A stretch of DNA of 64,000 nucleotides from Cyprinodon diabolis (GCA_030533445.1 CM060082.1:37707817-37771816), one strand, 5' to 3'; counted from the first letter of the stretch, positions 10,798-22,083 are shown. Numbers and translations are program-made. The notes: generated from the letters alone by a model not told the origin.

Positions 10798-10875
10798 AGT
10801 ACCCCACCTCTCGCCTGTAGACAGATGGAGATAGGCACCAGACCCTACTTGGGATTAAGTGTGTTCTGGGTTTGA

Positions 10876-11663
10876 TGGATGGATCTTTCATTCTTTCTAT
10901 CAGTCTCTCTTCTTTGAGAAATCCTCTGGTGTTTTAGTTGTTCTTTGATATGTTGCTCAATAATCATTAAGCTCTGACAAAACTACAACCATGTAATGCA
11001 AAAAGGTAATAAGCCCTATCCAAAAGAGTTAATCATCAGACATTCAACATTCTACTAAAACCTCAAAAAGAGTTTTGCTTCTGAAACTGACAGCATAAAA
11101 AATTTGTTTAGAGAATAAAAACTTAAACTGAAATCTAAAGTTATGGACTTAGCAGTCATCATTAGAAAATATATATTATATATATATATATATCTCTAGT
11201 GGTTGTGTGAACGATGAATAGTATTGCGGTAATTAATCTAATTGTGGAAAAACAATGTCATATGATGATGTTTAAAATAAGACACCTTTCACTTTGGTTT
11301 TGTACCATATACATGCCACCCTCCTCAAAGTTGCTTAGTGCCGGTGAAAATGATACAGACCCCCTCTGACCATGCCAGATGTCAATGCACTAGCTGTAAA
11401 TCAACATATAATCACAAAAATTCTGAAAACAATTTATGAAGGTGGAAAAGTTACTCAGTATTGGTTTGATGTGGGTAAAGATCCTTTTAGCCGAGGCATA
11501 CAGTATGTGCATTTGTTGTTAATAAATAAGGAAGTTGGGTTATTTTCTATAAACATCCCATCCATCCAATTGCTATCCCTGTTTTTCATAGCAGTGTAAT
11601 TGTGGACTTTTGCATAACTACAGGTCACATTGGATAAGAGGCAAGGACATATAACAAGACCAA
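10876..11663. other. Unique DNA with a short AT microsatellite
   Basis: No gene is recognised. A (TA)n run occupies about 11169-11193. The small plus-strand frame at 11372-11599 has no known motif. Confidence 0.45.
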
Positions 11664-12568
11664 GGGCGTAGGTTTGATTTCAACTTTGGTAGGGACACTA
11701 TTGGTCTGATGTCATTGATCCTATGCAAAAATATGCATGCTCGTTTTTTTATGCTTGACGTGAAAATCAGGGTGTATTTTGTTTAAAGAGAAAAGCAGCA
11801 TTTCTTGCTACTTTTCTAGAAATTTGACAAGCGCTACACACAAGATGCTGTTTTTCAATGTTTGAAGCATCATCGGCTCTGATTAATGAGGAATTATGAA
11901 TTTTTTCCACTTTGAAAAGGTTTGCATTTGAAATTACCAGCGACTAAGACTAAAAGCAAATCTGTGCCTATTTAACTAGATATAGTTGAAATACCTGTTA
12001 TGTGTGGATTTATCCTGTTTTTTCTTTTGAAGATAAACAATTATGCAGAGGTAAAACCCACTCTTATCTTTTAAATATTCTCTCTGTATCATGAAAGAAA
12101 GCAAAATAATAGATTCAAGGTATTGAATGTATTGTATTTACATGAGCATTGGAACTGACACTGAGCATTAAGAATTTTAATTACTCTAGAGGTCATCAAG
12201 ACTGTAGTTACTCTATTTAACCCATATCATGTATTTTATCTTGCTCTGAAACAATTCTTTGGAATAATCGATTATTAAAATGTCAGCAAATTTAGTAATC
12301 ATCGTTAACTGGAGTATAGAGACTCTAAAACATGTCTTTAGCTCACAGAGCGACCCACTTAGAGCAGGAATTATACCAAAATTGTAAAATAAAAAAAATA
12401 AAAAATGTTTTTGTCTGTCAATATTCTCCATCCCCTCTACTGCTGCAACAAAGCTGTATTGTAAATTATAAACATGTTATTTACATCTAATTGTTGGTAG
12501 GGACAAGTAGGCCGGTCCAAAAGTTTGGTAGGGATACGTCCCTATGGTCCCTATGCAAACCTACGCCC
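11664..12568. mobile_element. TIR element of unassigned superfamily
   Basis: The left end GGGCGTAGGTTTG and right end CAAACCTACGCCC are a perfect 13-bp inverted repeat. Just inside each end the sequence TTTGGTAGGGA(C/T) recurs: at about 11688 on the left, and at 12483 and 12523 on the right. The interior is AT-rich with no transposase, so this is a MITE-like element. I could not define the target duplication, which leaves the superfamily open. Confidence 0.7.
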
Positions 12569-12869
12569 ATGAACCAGACCATCACAGGGCAGCACCAGAG
12601 TCTGCTTTCTGGACAAAAAACTATATCAGATATAATAATACCAAATGTTAAATTACCAAGACTAATGAACCTTACAGTAACTGTTTGGAACTATGAGGGA
12701 AGTCATAGAACCAGACAAAACGTACATTAACAGGGAGCACATGCATACTCTTTTTAAATTATACAGGCTGTAAATTTACACTATAAAGGCTAGCTCTTAA
12801 ATTTAATCAACTAAAGTTAGAGAAAATCCCATGAAAACTAACTATTTTTAGTTATTTTCAATTAAACAC
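12569..12869. other. No feature recognised
   Basis: Short AT-rich spacer without recognised elements. Confidence 0.4.
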
Positions 12870-13200
12870 ATCAAAAAGACAATAACAGGTTATCTAAGAT
12901 AATATTTTTGAGAGATAGCCTCTTTATATGTCGAGAGAAAGGAAGCCAAATGAACTCTCCTGGCCTCTTTCCGTCTTCTCCTCTTTCTCTCGGTATAAGA
13001 ATGATTGATCTCTCAATCGGTGATAAGAAGCTCTTCTCCATCATGCGCTTCCTGCCACCTCCGTCCCACATTCCCTGAGCTATCATAGCGGGCCTGTCTG
13101 AGAGCCCCGTGATAACGACAGACCTGGGACTCGGTGGTAAATCAATCTCAGCGAGGGGTAAGTAGGAGAACTCACCCTGAGTGTGGATGCATCCTTTTTA
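12870..13200. other. Candidate conserved noncoding block
   Basis: This is a complex, repeat-free stretch, locally GC-rich, with words such as AATGATTGATCTCTCAATC (palindromic core), GAGCTATCATAGCGGGCC and TTTTTATCAGCTGATGG (E-box CAGCTG). It contrasts with AT-rich flanks. The minus-strand frame through it has no known motif. A regulatory role is inference. Confidence 0.3.
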
Positions 13201-13805
13201 TCAGCTGATGGTATCGATACAGGTTAGTCTAAAAATGTACATATGTATCTGGGTGAATCACTTCTGGATAAAGTCGTGTTTGTTTCTAATTTCAAAGTGT
13301 CAAAGAAGTAGAATTTTAAGAGAGAAAAAGTATTTTAAGACCAAGAATACTTAGAGTTAAGTCAAGGGTTCTTTGTATACTAATGATTCCACGACACTAT
13401 ATCATTACATTCAGAAAATCGTATTCTCTTAATGTCTATGGTCTGCATTGATATAGACTATGTGTAACCCTAACTCTTAAGTTGAAATCCATACAAGGTG
13501 CCCCCTTTAATTCTATTTCTAGCTCAGATAAAATACAGAGTTCAACACAAAGATATACAGTTTTCACCACAGTCCCAGTCGTCGCAGCTGAGACTAAGAG
13601 TGTCAAAAGGAAATCAGTGTAGTTCATACCTTGTGGTAGGGTATCTATAAATAATACAAATGGGTAAGACAGCAGAACAAACTAGTTTTCTTAGACTATT
13701 TATTTTTATCAATGAAAAATACAAGTCCATTATTAGATGGACTGATAGACTCTTCTTCATATGATCTGACCTGTTGTCTTTATCTACAATGTGTCTGGTG
13801 ACACT
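13201..13805. other. No feature recognised
   Basis: AT-rich sequence. The short frame at 13436-13627 has no supporting motif. Confidence 0.4.
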
Positions 13806-15231
13806 AATTGGTGGAAAGTAAAGTACATTTACTTGATTACTGTACTTGAGTACTTTTTTGAGTATCTTTACTTTTATAGTTAGTTTAATTAGTTTATAGT
13901 ATCCTCTACTCTTTGGAAGGTCATTTCAATGTCAAATATTGTACTTTCTGTTCCACTACCTTTCTAGGAAGCTGCTATCTACTTGTTTCTTTTGGCTCAG
14001 CTTAGTTTTGTAATCTGCTGCTGCTGCTGTTTTTTTTCTTGAAATGTTATTTCCAGTGTTGTATAAAGTACTGAAATCTCGGAGTCAAGTAAAAATATAA
14101 GTACCTCTCCAAAATATGACTTTGGTAAAAGTCCAAGTCACTGACTGAACTGTTACTTAAGTAAAAATCTTAAAGTATCTGAAATGGCTTGTACTTAAGT
14201 ATAAGAATTACTGTAAAAATAGATGTACTCAAGTAATGCAGTGAAAAGTATAAGTTAAAAAGTAGTGCAGTTTGAATGACATTTTTTTTTTACATTTTGG
14301 TAAACTTTGAAGGTTAAATTCCCTTAAAATAATATAAACAACCAAGTGTAGGAAAGATTTAGACTGGCTTTGCAAAACAGGTGTATCCTATTGGTGTTGA
14401 TGAACAAACCCAGGCAAGACCCGACTTTGTAGTCAGTAGGTTGGGTCAAAACACTTGGGTTTCTCTCGCTCGTTTTTTTTTTTTTGTTTTGTTTTGTTTT
14501 ACTTAGTAACTAAACCAAACATTGAAAATGTATCGGAGTAAAAGTATGCAATTAAGTTTGTAAATGTAGTGAAGTAAAAGTGAAAGTGAAAAAATGTATA
14601 CTCTTGGAAAGTATAAAGTACTCCAAAATATACTTAAGTACAGTAGTGAAGTATTTTTACTTCGTTAATATAAAACACTGGTTATTTCAACATGCTAGCT
14701 AGCAGCCCTTTGGACTGAATTTTGACAGAGATTTACATGACGTTTCCAAAAATGTGGAAAAAATCAGGGCAGATATTATTAGTATTTTATAAATTGAATT
14801 AAGATGTTAAGATATTAAGATGTCTTAAAAATTACTATTCCTTGAATAAGAAATAATCATTCAAATAGTTATCCTTATTTTTGATGGCATGTCAATGCCA
14901 AAGTTCTTTACAGATGGTGTAGAATAGCAGAGTAGTTCTACACATCAGTTCATCAGATGGTTTCTGAGAGTTACAATGTTCTTTAAAATTGCTCTGCAAA
15001 TTATTCAGAAATATACTGATATTACAAAATATGATCTGTATTTTTGAATACTGCAGTACTTTTCAATGCATGTATTTTTGAATACTTGAGTACTTTCAAA
15101 AGTGAGTACTTTAATACATTAACTTCATTAGATGTTTGACTAAGTATCTTTTAGTTGTGGTTGAGTACGATTTGATTATGAGTATAAATGCTTTTACTGA
15201 AGAACTACTGTTGAGTATTTTGTCCAGCACT
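13806..15231. mobile_element. Older hAT-like element, split by a younger hAT element
   Basis: The left flank has TTGGTGGAAAGTAAAGTAC and GTACTTGAGTACTTTT. The right flank has the matching AATACTTGAGTACTTTC and the end AGTATTTTGTCCAGCACTG. These are the subterminal GTACTT arrays and CAGTG terminus of fish hAT elements. The left terminus is diverged and no exact target duplication is visible, so the boundaries are approximate and two separate remnants are possible. No transposase frame remains. Confidence 0.5.
14054..14680. mobile_element. hAT-type MITE with exact 8-bp TSD
   Basis: Target duplications GTTATTTC occur at 14046-14053 and 14681-14688. Ends are CAGTGTTGTATA and TATAAAACACTG, and subterminal regions are rich in AAGTAA and TACTTAAGTA. 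The interior has no transposase. It lies within the hAT-like repeat of 13.8-15.2 kb and so inserted later. Confidence 0.92.
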
Positions 15232-16329
15232 GGTGGCATCCTATAAGTTGGGGTATTGCTGCTGTCAGCAGTCAGCAGATTTGTTTCCATCAGCTTTTTC
15301 TTAAAATGTGTTTTATATGCATCAGATTAGAAGAGAAACTGAAAACTTTGAATCAAATTACTAATTATCTTAAAACATTTTTATGCTTAAAGGTGTTTTT
15401 TGACTTTTTCGAAAAAAGTAAATGCATATAAGAGGATATGGACACATTTTTCTAATAAGTAGCAAATATTTACTTCAAAACAGCTGTTTCCATTAGACTT
15501 TATTTCTTATTGCATGTGATATCACTAATACTAGCTGATGTGATAAAGTAAGTATGACTTACATGGTTGCAGCACATTAATTGAAACCTTCATCTATTCC
15601 TGATCTATGGTCTGTGCTAGCGTACTACCTCTACTTCCTGTTTATGAAAGCAAAGAGTAACCTAGATATAAGATGACAATGAGCTTTGCGAGGCTGGAAA
15701 TGTCTGTGGGAAAGTAGGTAACGCATTTAATCCCAAACACTCCAAAGTGAAAGCCATGCGCCCTGACCAGTTAACCAGAAGGATATCCTTGAGGACAACT
15801 AGACAGGGTGCACAATCAGTCCGAGGCATAGTGACAGGACTGCACTGTCACACATCTATAATTCGCATTAGAAGTTCGCTCAAAATTCGGATGACATTTA
15901 GACTGAAACATGAACACCTAACACCAGACCACACATTAACCAGTGCGGCCCAGCTGCGTCTCCACCTGTAGAAACAGCGATTACAAGGAAAGAAGATCAT
16001 ATGGGTTCAAATTATTTTCAGAAGTTCAAGCAAAAAACCTACTATCCATTCGTTTAAAATCTGTTTGTTTTTTTGTATCCCTGGATAGCTTCTATGCATC
16101 CTCATGTTTCTGTTTTGCCATTTAGTTTTCACTGGTCATGGGAGCATCTCATACTGTTTGCTGCATGGCCCAGGTAACCTCACCCCCATTGCACCATGGA
16201 TAATAAGAGCGCACAAACATATTTTACTGATTTTTGTTCCTTGTGGCAACCGCACAGCAGTCACACCATAATTAGGGCAAGCCTAACATAAATAAATTAC
16301 CCTATTGAGGAGATACAGATGTATGCTTG
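15232..16329. other. No feature confirmed
   Basis: Plus-strand frames at 15747-15971 and 15943-16125 have a somewhat basic composition that briefly suggests a decayed transposase, but I find no DDE or helix-turn-helix signature. Otherwise this is AT-rich unique sequence. Confidence 0.35.
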
Positions 16330-16412
16330 ATTTATTTCAGTTTATTTACATATATAGCAGCAATTCACAACGCACGTCTTCTCAAGGAACTTGCTGCTCT
16401 GCAGAAAGTAGA
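16330..16412 (-). repeat. L2-like LINE 3'-tail fragment
   Basis: TTCAGTTTATTTACATATATAGC, then CAATTCACAAC and TCTCAAGGAACTT, matches the 3' tail of the L2-like LINE near 23.9 kb in the same orientation. Only about 80 bp remains. Confidence 0.65.
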
Positions 16413-17327
16413 CTTGTGTAGGCTACTTGTGTTGTGTAGCTAATTAAAAAAAAAAATACTACTTTTTAATAAAACACACATTATTCTTTTGATCCAGCTT
16501 TCACTGGTAGCTCCTTATGCTCTGACTGTGCTTCGAAGTGTCGATCACCTTCAAGTTCTGTCAATTTTTCTGTTTTCTTATTTTAAATTTTAATCATAAA
16601 CTCATGTCTTTGTTTTGGTCGAACTCAACCATTTTTTTTATAGATAATAATTAACATTATCGTCTCAGGCATCATGCATGTAACCGTTTCTTTTGTTTCT
16701 CTCTTGATTGTTGTCACATCATTGTCTGTTGCAGTAACAAACAAAACAAACAGAAGGTTAAATAGACTGTGGTCTTCCTCTATGTGTGTAATAGTGGGAT
16801 AAACTTCAACAAAACAAGTATGTTAATTATCTTTATTTGGTTCATTTGGTGTTTAGAATTCATAGTTAATTAAGTAAGTTGTTTATTTCTGGAACTAATT
16901 TTAGACTATCGTCTTTTTTCTCTCCTGCATACTGTGTGGCTAAAACAGGCTGAAAACATAATTGTTGTTTTAGCCTTGAAACTGTGAGCTTTTTTTACTG
17001 CAAAAGAAGAAGCATCGGAAACTATAACCCCTCAAATATTTTTTTTCTCCTTTTTTAATCAGACTCTGTAGTTTAATTTGCCAAATGCAAAGTATATGTT
17101 ACATTTGAATCAGCATAACATTATGCTTTATTTTTTTAGTTTATAACAGTTTGCTTAACTATAAGATGAGAAAACCATAGTTGCCATCTCTACTCATTCG
17201 TCTCAATATCGTTCTGTGTTTTAGGTTGAAGTATCAACTCTGTGCAAGACAATAAAGTTTATGCTCACCAAACTGTACACATGCAAGTAGCAATGGAACT
17301 GGAACATCATTGTTTACTGATTTGGTG
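16413..17327. other. No feature recognised
   Basis: AT-rich, with poly-T and poly-A tracts. I see no gene or repeat family. Confidence 0.4.
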
Positions 17328-17361
17328 GTGTGACCCAGTACTTTTGGAAATATAGTGTATA
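17328..17361 (-). repeat. Isolated Tc1-type terminal repeat end
   Basis: GTGACCCAGTACTTTTGGAAATATAGTGTA resembles the right terminus of a fish Tc1/mariner element (ACTTTTGG..ATATAGTGTA). It is related to the terminal repeat of the intact Tc1 at 19.8 kb but belongs to another family. No matching left end was found. Confidence 0.5.
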
Positions 17362-17830
17362 ACCTTCACAGCTTAAGCATGTCTTTTTTGTTTTTACTGG
17401 ACCTTATTAAGAGAGGTCACCTGTCCGGAGACTTGTCATTGAAGAGAAAAGACGAGATCTCAGTAGTGGTGTGAGGTAATAAGACCCTCTCCTTGAGTTT
17501 GATCACAGTTCTCATACAAAGCTCACCTGCTGGGAGGCTTTCACTGTTTCTTTATGTTTCTTGATAATGTTAGCAAAATCCTTCAAAGCAGGGTTTTGTT
17601 ATTTCTTGCCAACCTGAATCCTGGACAACTTTATAATCTCTCAATCAGGCAGCAGAGTCAGAAAGGTTGCTGGGTATCCATTATTCGGACTGCTGGAACA
17701 CCCCTAATCACAAAGACAGTTCATTATTTTTTAGGCTTACTTACAATCTTTGCAGCTTTTAAGTTTTAGGATAAAGTGAAAATGATCTGGCCGGTAATAG
17801 GTTATAAAGTGAATACCCATAGCAAAAATT
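17362..17830. other. No feature recognised
   Basis: Unique sequence with moderate GC near 17400-17545. No coding or repeat signal. Confidence 0.4.
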
Positions 17831-18180
17831 TTGTCTAGTTTTTGTCTGTCTAGTTTTCCTCCTGGAAAACCCTCTTCAGCCCTGTCCCTGACAGATCTCT
17901 CATTAGCCTCTGGTTTCTTGTCAACAGCTCTGTTTTTGTGCCCTGATGGCTTTCTCCTGATTTTCCGGTTTGTGGATATCCCTTCTGGTTATTACGTTCT
18001 GATTCTGCCTCTCTGGTTCTGACCCCGTTCTGCCCATGGACCATCAATCCCCGCCAGTCCCTTGTTAAAATCTGCCAGGATTTCCCCCTTAGAAACGTCT
18101 GTCTGTTCTGTAGAGCGGTTGTCATCTGCAAACCTCCATTGACACCTGCGTCTTCGGGGAACCAAAATTCGGAATCAAGA
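17831..18180 (+). repeat. Decayed LTR-like remnant
   Basis: A C/T-rich, GC-elevated stretch with CTCTGGTTCTGACCCCGTTCTGCC and CTGCAAACCTCCATTGACACCTGCGTC resembles the U3-R end of gypsy-type LTRs of fish. No clear TG...CA termini or duplication remain. Confidence 0.4.
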
Positions 18181-18362
18181 GTTCAAACACCATTCAATGT
18201 TATAAAAATGATTGTATTCTTATTTCAAAGTTTAAAACGTCAATCAGCATTAGTATTATTAGTGTAGCCGAATCATGGATACCAATGGTGTGGGTAAAAA
18301 GGGTGTTTGAAGGACATTTTAAGGAACCTAAAGCAGTTAAATGAGGTGTTATATCTAGTTTT

Positions 18363-18960
18363 TGTCATGTTGGGGTCTAAGCGTCTAACCCACATGCAGA
18401 AACACTCAGCAGACAGGGAAAAAGTTAAATGGTTTATTTACAAAGTTTACAGTGAAATGTGAACGGGGTCTTGGCTCGTCAGACTGGTCACGGGAGGAAA
18501 GCAACTGAGGAGGACAGATCGGTTAGAGTTGATCCAGGAAACTTGCAGTTTAACGGCGGCTTGGATTAATACCTGCTCAGAGGGTATTCTGATCAGCAGG
18601 GGGGGGAACCTTGTGGGTCCAGAGGCTGGTCGGCAGGCTGAGGGCAGAGGCAGAGACGGAGGCTGAGGCGGAGGGCAGACAGGCAGGTTCCAGGATTTGA
18701 CTGATATCCAGATAAGTCAGGGTCTGAGAGGCAGAAGAACACAGGGTCAGACTAGTTCACAAAAAATCAGAGAAACAGATCAGAGAAGCTGGCTCAAGTT
18801 TTGCTGGTACCATTACTGGCAAACACTCTGGCAGGGGAGTGTCAGCCTCCTCCTCCTTAAGAAGGCCTCATGATGAGCAGATTGGAAACAGGTGTGTAGA
18901 AGTCAGCCCACGCCCTCAGGAGGAAGATCTCAGGCGCCCTCTGGTGGAGAAAGGTACACA
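18363..18960 (-). mobile_element. LTR of a gypsy-type retrotransposon, minus orientation
   Basis: Read on the minus strand, the block starts TGTGTACCTTTCTCCACC and ends GACCCCAACATGACA. An AATAAA signal lies about 75 bp before the end, near position 18440 on the plus strand. This is the same layout as the solo LTR at 8369-9163. No 5-bp duplication is evident, so the outer limits are provisional. The body includes a stretch with repeated GAGGC/GGCAG words (18625-18690). Confidence 0.6.
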
Positions 18961-19814
18961 AGCCTCCAGATACCAAAAGTTTTGATATCTCTACTCCTAT
19001 ACAGTCATCTGAAATTCTCGGCAGGATTATAATAAAATAAATTTAACTTAATTAATGATCCTTACATTAATTAAAGAGTCCCAATAGCAAGAAGGTTTAG
19101 GTCTTTAACTGTTATGTGGAGATCCACGTTGGAAGCTTTCTTAAGTCTGTGAGCAAGTCATAATGCCTTACTGTGGCAAACCCTGAATATGATAGCAGCT
19201 GAGAGGACACAAGCAAACCTTACAACACTAAAAATGGCTCTACAGGAATAAATGCCAAGACAGTTCTATTGGTAAACTGGTTAATTTCCAAATGATCAGG
19301 AATGTCAGTTAGTGTAAATAAAGAAAAAGCACAAAAGTATGACAAAATGGATCTCAGTTATTGTAGAAAGTCAATAAGGTATTTTTCAGTAACTCCCTAA
19401 GACCTTTAGCTCACCCAACTTCTACGTTTAATTTAATATCCTGGTAAATCAATATGCAATTCCAAAGCAAATATCACATTGATCCGTTGCATAAACAGAG
19501 CACCCAATACAGACTGCTTCCTGGACAAATATGATCATTTTGACTGTTATAGTTCATTCTCAAATTTAACATGAAGCCAACTCAAGAAAAAACTTCTCAG
19601 TGTTGAGAATTTTTTTCACTTTTCCATCAAATGTGACACTCATGGAAATAAGATAACAAAAATCATTACATGATTATCAAATGTATACTTCTTATCTATG
19701 TTTTGGCTATCACACCATCATCTTGTTTTCGTGAAGTTATGACCTTGACAAGGTTATAGGGGATTTACTGGTGATTGCTGCAAGCAAAAATGTTTTTTGA
19801 GGGAACCAATCAGA
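18961..19814. other. No feature recognised
   Basis: AT-rich unique sequence leading up to the Tc1 insertion. No gene recognised. Confidence 0.4.
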
Positions 19815-19816
19815 TA

Positions 19817-21064
19817 CACTATATTGCCAAAAGTATTTGCTCACCTGCCTTGACTCACATATGAGCTTAAGTGACATCCCGTTCCTAATCCATAGGGTTC
19901 AATATGACGTCGGTCCACCCTTTGCAGCTAGAACAGCTTCAACTCTTCTGGGAAGGCTGTCCACAAGGTTTAGGAGTGTGTTTATGGGAATTTTTGACCA
20001 TTCTTCCAGAAGCGCATTTGTGAGGTCGCACACTGATGTTGGACGAGAAGGCCTGGCTCTCAGTCTCCGCTCTAATTCATCCCAAAGGTGTTCTATCGGG
20101 TTGAGGTCAGGACTCTGTGCAGGCCAGTCAAGTTCATCCACACCAGACTCTGTCATCCATGTCTTTATGGACCTTGCTTTGTGCACTGGTGCACAGTCAT
20201 GTTGGAAGAGGAAGGGGCCAGCTCCAAACTGTTCCCACAAAGTTGGGAGCATGGAATTGTCCAAAATGTCTTGGTATGCTGAAGCATTCAGAGTTCCTTT
20301 CACTGGAACTAAGGGGCCAAGCCCAGCTCCTGAAAAACAACCCCACACCATAATCCCCCCTCCACCAAACTTTACACTTGGCACAATGCAGTCAGACAAG
20401 TACCGTTCTCCTGGCAACCGCCAAACCCAGACCCGTCCATCAGATTGCCAGATGGAGAAGCGCGATTCGTCACTCCAGAGAACGCGTCTCCACTGCTCTA
20501 GAGTCCAGTGGCGGCGTGCTTTACACCACCGCATCCGACGCTTTGCATTGCACTTGGTTATGTATGGCTTGGATGCAGCTGCTCGACCATGGAAACCCAT
20601 TCCATGAAGCTCTCTGCGCACTGTTCTTGAGCTAATCTGAAGGCCACATGAAGTTTGGAGGTCTGTAGTGATTGACTCTGCAGAAAGTTGGCGACCTCTT
20701 CGCACTATGCGCTTCAGCATCCGCTGACCCCGCTCCGTCAGTTTACGTGGCCTACCACTTCGTGGCTGAGTTGCTGTCGTTCCCAAACACTTCCATTTTC
20801 TTATAATACAGCTGACAGTTGACTGTGGAATATTTAGGAGCGAGGAAATTTCACGACTGGATTTGTTGCACAGGTGGCATCCTATCACAGTTCCACGCTG
20901 GAATTCACTGAGCTCCTGAGAGCGACCCATTCTTTCACAAATGTTTGTAAAAACAGTCTGCATGCCTAGGTGCTTGAATTTATACACCTGTGGCCATGGA
21001 AGTGATTGGAACACCTGATTCCAATAATTTGGATGGGTGAGCAAATACTTTTGGCAATATAGTG
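19817..21064 (-). mobile_element. Complete Tc1-type transposon
   Basis: The 1,248-bp element is bounded by TA dinucleotides at 19815-19816 and 21065-21066, the Tc1/mariner target duplication. The outer 29 bp of each end (starting CACTATATTGCCAAAAGTAT) are exact inverted repeats. It encodes one uninterrupted transposase on the minus strand. Perfect ends and an open frame suggest a recent insertion and possibly a competent copy. A very similar element is, to my knowledge, widespread in teleosts and reported in lampreys, which was read as horizontal transfer. Confidence 0.95.
19899..20930 (-). CDS. Tc1-type DD34E transposase, uninterrupted
   Basis: This is a 343-residue cut-and-paste transposase; the family usually has about 340. 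It binds its own terminal repeats and moves the element into TA sites in the nucleus. I chose the start [10 protein letters not shown] because it is the conserved beginning; an upstream in-frame extension to 21044 runs into the terminal repeat. Residues about 10-50 form the first helix-turn-helix ([19 protein letters not shown]). GRPRKL at 59-64 is the AT-hook-like linker, and a second helix-turn-helix follows at about 80-115. The catalytic triad is D154 (WSDES), D245 (QHDCAP) and E280 ([11 protein letters not shown]), spacing 34 between the last two. The glycine-rich GGGGIMVWG lies at 189-197. No stop or frameshift interrupts it. It is the only complete protein-coding unit in the window. Confidence 0.93.
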   Translation of the reverse strand: MGRSQELSEFQRGTVIGCHLCNKSSREISSLLNIPQSTVSCIIRKWKCLGTTATQPRSGRPRKLTERGQRMLKRIVRRGRQLSAESITTDLQTSCGLQISSRTVRRELHGMGFHGRAAASKPYITKCNAKRRMRWCKARRHWTLEQWRRVLWSDESRFSIWQSDGRVWVWRLPGERYLSDCIVPSVKFGGGGIMVWGCFSGAGLGPLVPVKGTLNASAYQDILDNSMLPTLWEQFGAGPFLFQHDCAPVHKARSIKTWMTESGVDELDWPAQSPDLNPIEHLWDELERRLRARPSRPTSVCDLTNALLEEWSKIPINTLLNLVDSLPRRVEAVLAAKGGPTSY

Positions 21065-21066
21065 TA

Positions 21067-21555
21067 TGTCCTGGGAAAACCTGAGGGAGAAGAGGGAATC
21101 CATAGGGCCTATCATTTTATTATAAAACAGAAAGCTTAAAAAAGTCATTTTGTTTAAGAGAGAAAGAAAGAACCTCTCCACCTTCCTAAGTACTACAAAT
21201 ATAAAGTTTTGTGAAACGCTGATTTTAAACAGAGGAAAAACCAACAACAGAACCAGCAGTCCTGTGAAAAGGTTTAGTTTTACCCACCATGTTTCCTCTT
21301 TGTAACTATGCATCGAACAGGCTTGTAAATTCTAACTTTACCTTAATCCACATGAGTCGTTATGCCCAGTAATTTTGTACGTTTTTGACGTTTTTTTTCG
21401 TCGTATTTCGTTGTATTTTTACATCTTGCCGTACATCCAAAACGTACGAAATACTGTGCATAACTTTTCGTACGATTTCATATGAACTGATAATGAGAAT
21501 ATGTTGCAGTAAAGGCTGGTAGGAAAATTTCATTTTTATTATTATTATTTTTGCC
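21067..21555. other. Unique DNA with a short CGTAC-rich inverted motif
   Basis: No gene. Between 21375 and 21475 the words TTTTGTACGTTTTTGACG and AAAACGTACGAAAT form partly inverted CGTAC motifs that may be the relic of a small DNA element. This is weak. Confidence 0.4.
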
Positions 21556-21663
21556 TTATAATAGTCTGGTGACCTGTCCGAGGTTGGCCAAAAGACTGCT
21601 TGATAGAGGTACCAACCCCTGTGTCCCATACAGACAGGTGGTAGAAGATAGATGGATGGATTT
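21556..21663 (-). repeat. SINE 3' fragment
   Basis: GGTGACCTGTCC...GGTACCAACCCC...GGTGGTAGAAGATAGATGGATGGAT follows the 3' part and tail of the tRNA-like SINE. The strand is uncertain because only a degraded piece is left. Confidence 0.45.
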
Positions 21664-21774
21664 TTAAAACATGAACAGTTGAGATTGTGGGAAAGCAGAG
21701 AAAGTGAGATAGTATCTTTTTCTTGAACTTTAAGTTTTTCTATCTTTTTGCACAAGCCAAGAGTGAAACAAATT
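21664..21774. other. Junction sequence before Tc1 remnant
   Basis: Short unique stretch. It supplies the chance carboxy end of the reading frame that begins in the Tc1 remnant. Confidence 0.35.
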
Positions 21775-22083
21775 GACTGTATTACCAGCAGTAACCTTGG
21801 AAATGGTGGTTCCAGCTCTTTTTAGGTCATTTACCAGCTCCTCCTGTGTAGTTCTGGGCTGATGTCTCACCTTTCTTAGGATCGTTGAGACCCCACGAAG
21901 GTAGATCTTGCATGGAGACCCGGTCCGAGGGAGATTGACATTCATGTTTAGCTTGTTCCATTTTCCAATTATTGCTCCAAAGGTGGACCTTTTTTGACCA
22001 AGTTGCTTGGCAATTTCCCCGTAGCCCTTTCCAGCCTTGTGGAGATGTCCAATTTTGTCTGTAGTGTCTTTGGTCTTGGCCAT
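21775..22083 (-). pseudogene. Tc1 transposase, amino-terminal fragment
   Basis: The frame begins [11 protein letters not shown] at 22083. It covers the first helix-turn-helix ([22 protein letters not shown]), the [10 protein letters not shown] linker and the start of the second DNA-binding domain ([22 protein letters not shown]). It then leaves the family in unrelated sequence. The catalytic domain is absent, so the product cannot transpose. Similarity to the frame at 36.4-37.4 kb shows a related but distinct subfamily. Confidence 0.85.

Larger units (their letters stand above)
9882..10875 (+). repeat. tRNA-like teleost SINE, split by a TIR element
   Basis: With the insertion at 9896-10463 (and one copy of its target repeat) removed, the flanks join into one SINE head, GGGCTGCTCAGTGG followed by CGCAGTGGGTAGCAC. 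The parts are: box A-like TGGCGCAGTGG at about 10470; the AGCAAGAAGGTTCTGG and TTCGATTCCCGG (box B-like, mutated) region; GGAGTTTGCATGTTCTCCC; TTAGGTTAATTGGCTTCTC; CCCTGCGATGGACTGGCGACC; and a tail ending in ATGGATGGATC. It is not a tRNA gene: there is no cloverleaf and the body is long. Its 3' part carries a hairpin and an inserted LINE-tail fragment (10737-10797). Confidence 0.8.

Noticed and set aside
10461..10875. 125- and 132-codon frames on both strands
   Set aside because: They are translations of the SINE.
15747..16125. Possible decayed Tc1 transposase
   Set aside because: No DDE residue block or helix-turn-helix is recognisable; the resemblance was only basic composition.
19837..20607. 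256-codon plus-strand frame over the Tc1 transposase
   Set aside because: It is antisense to the transposase, has no domain, and its openness follows from codon bias of the real minus-strand frame.
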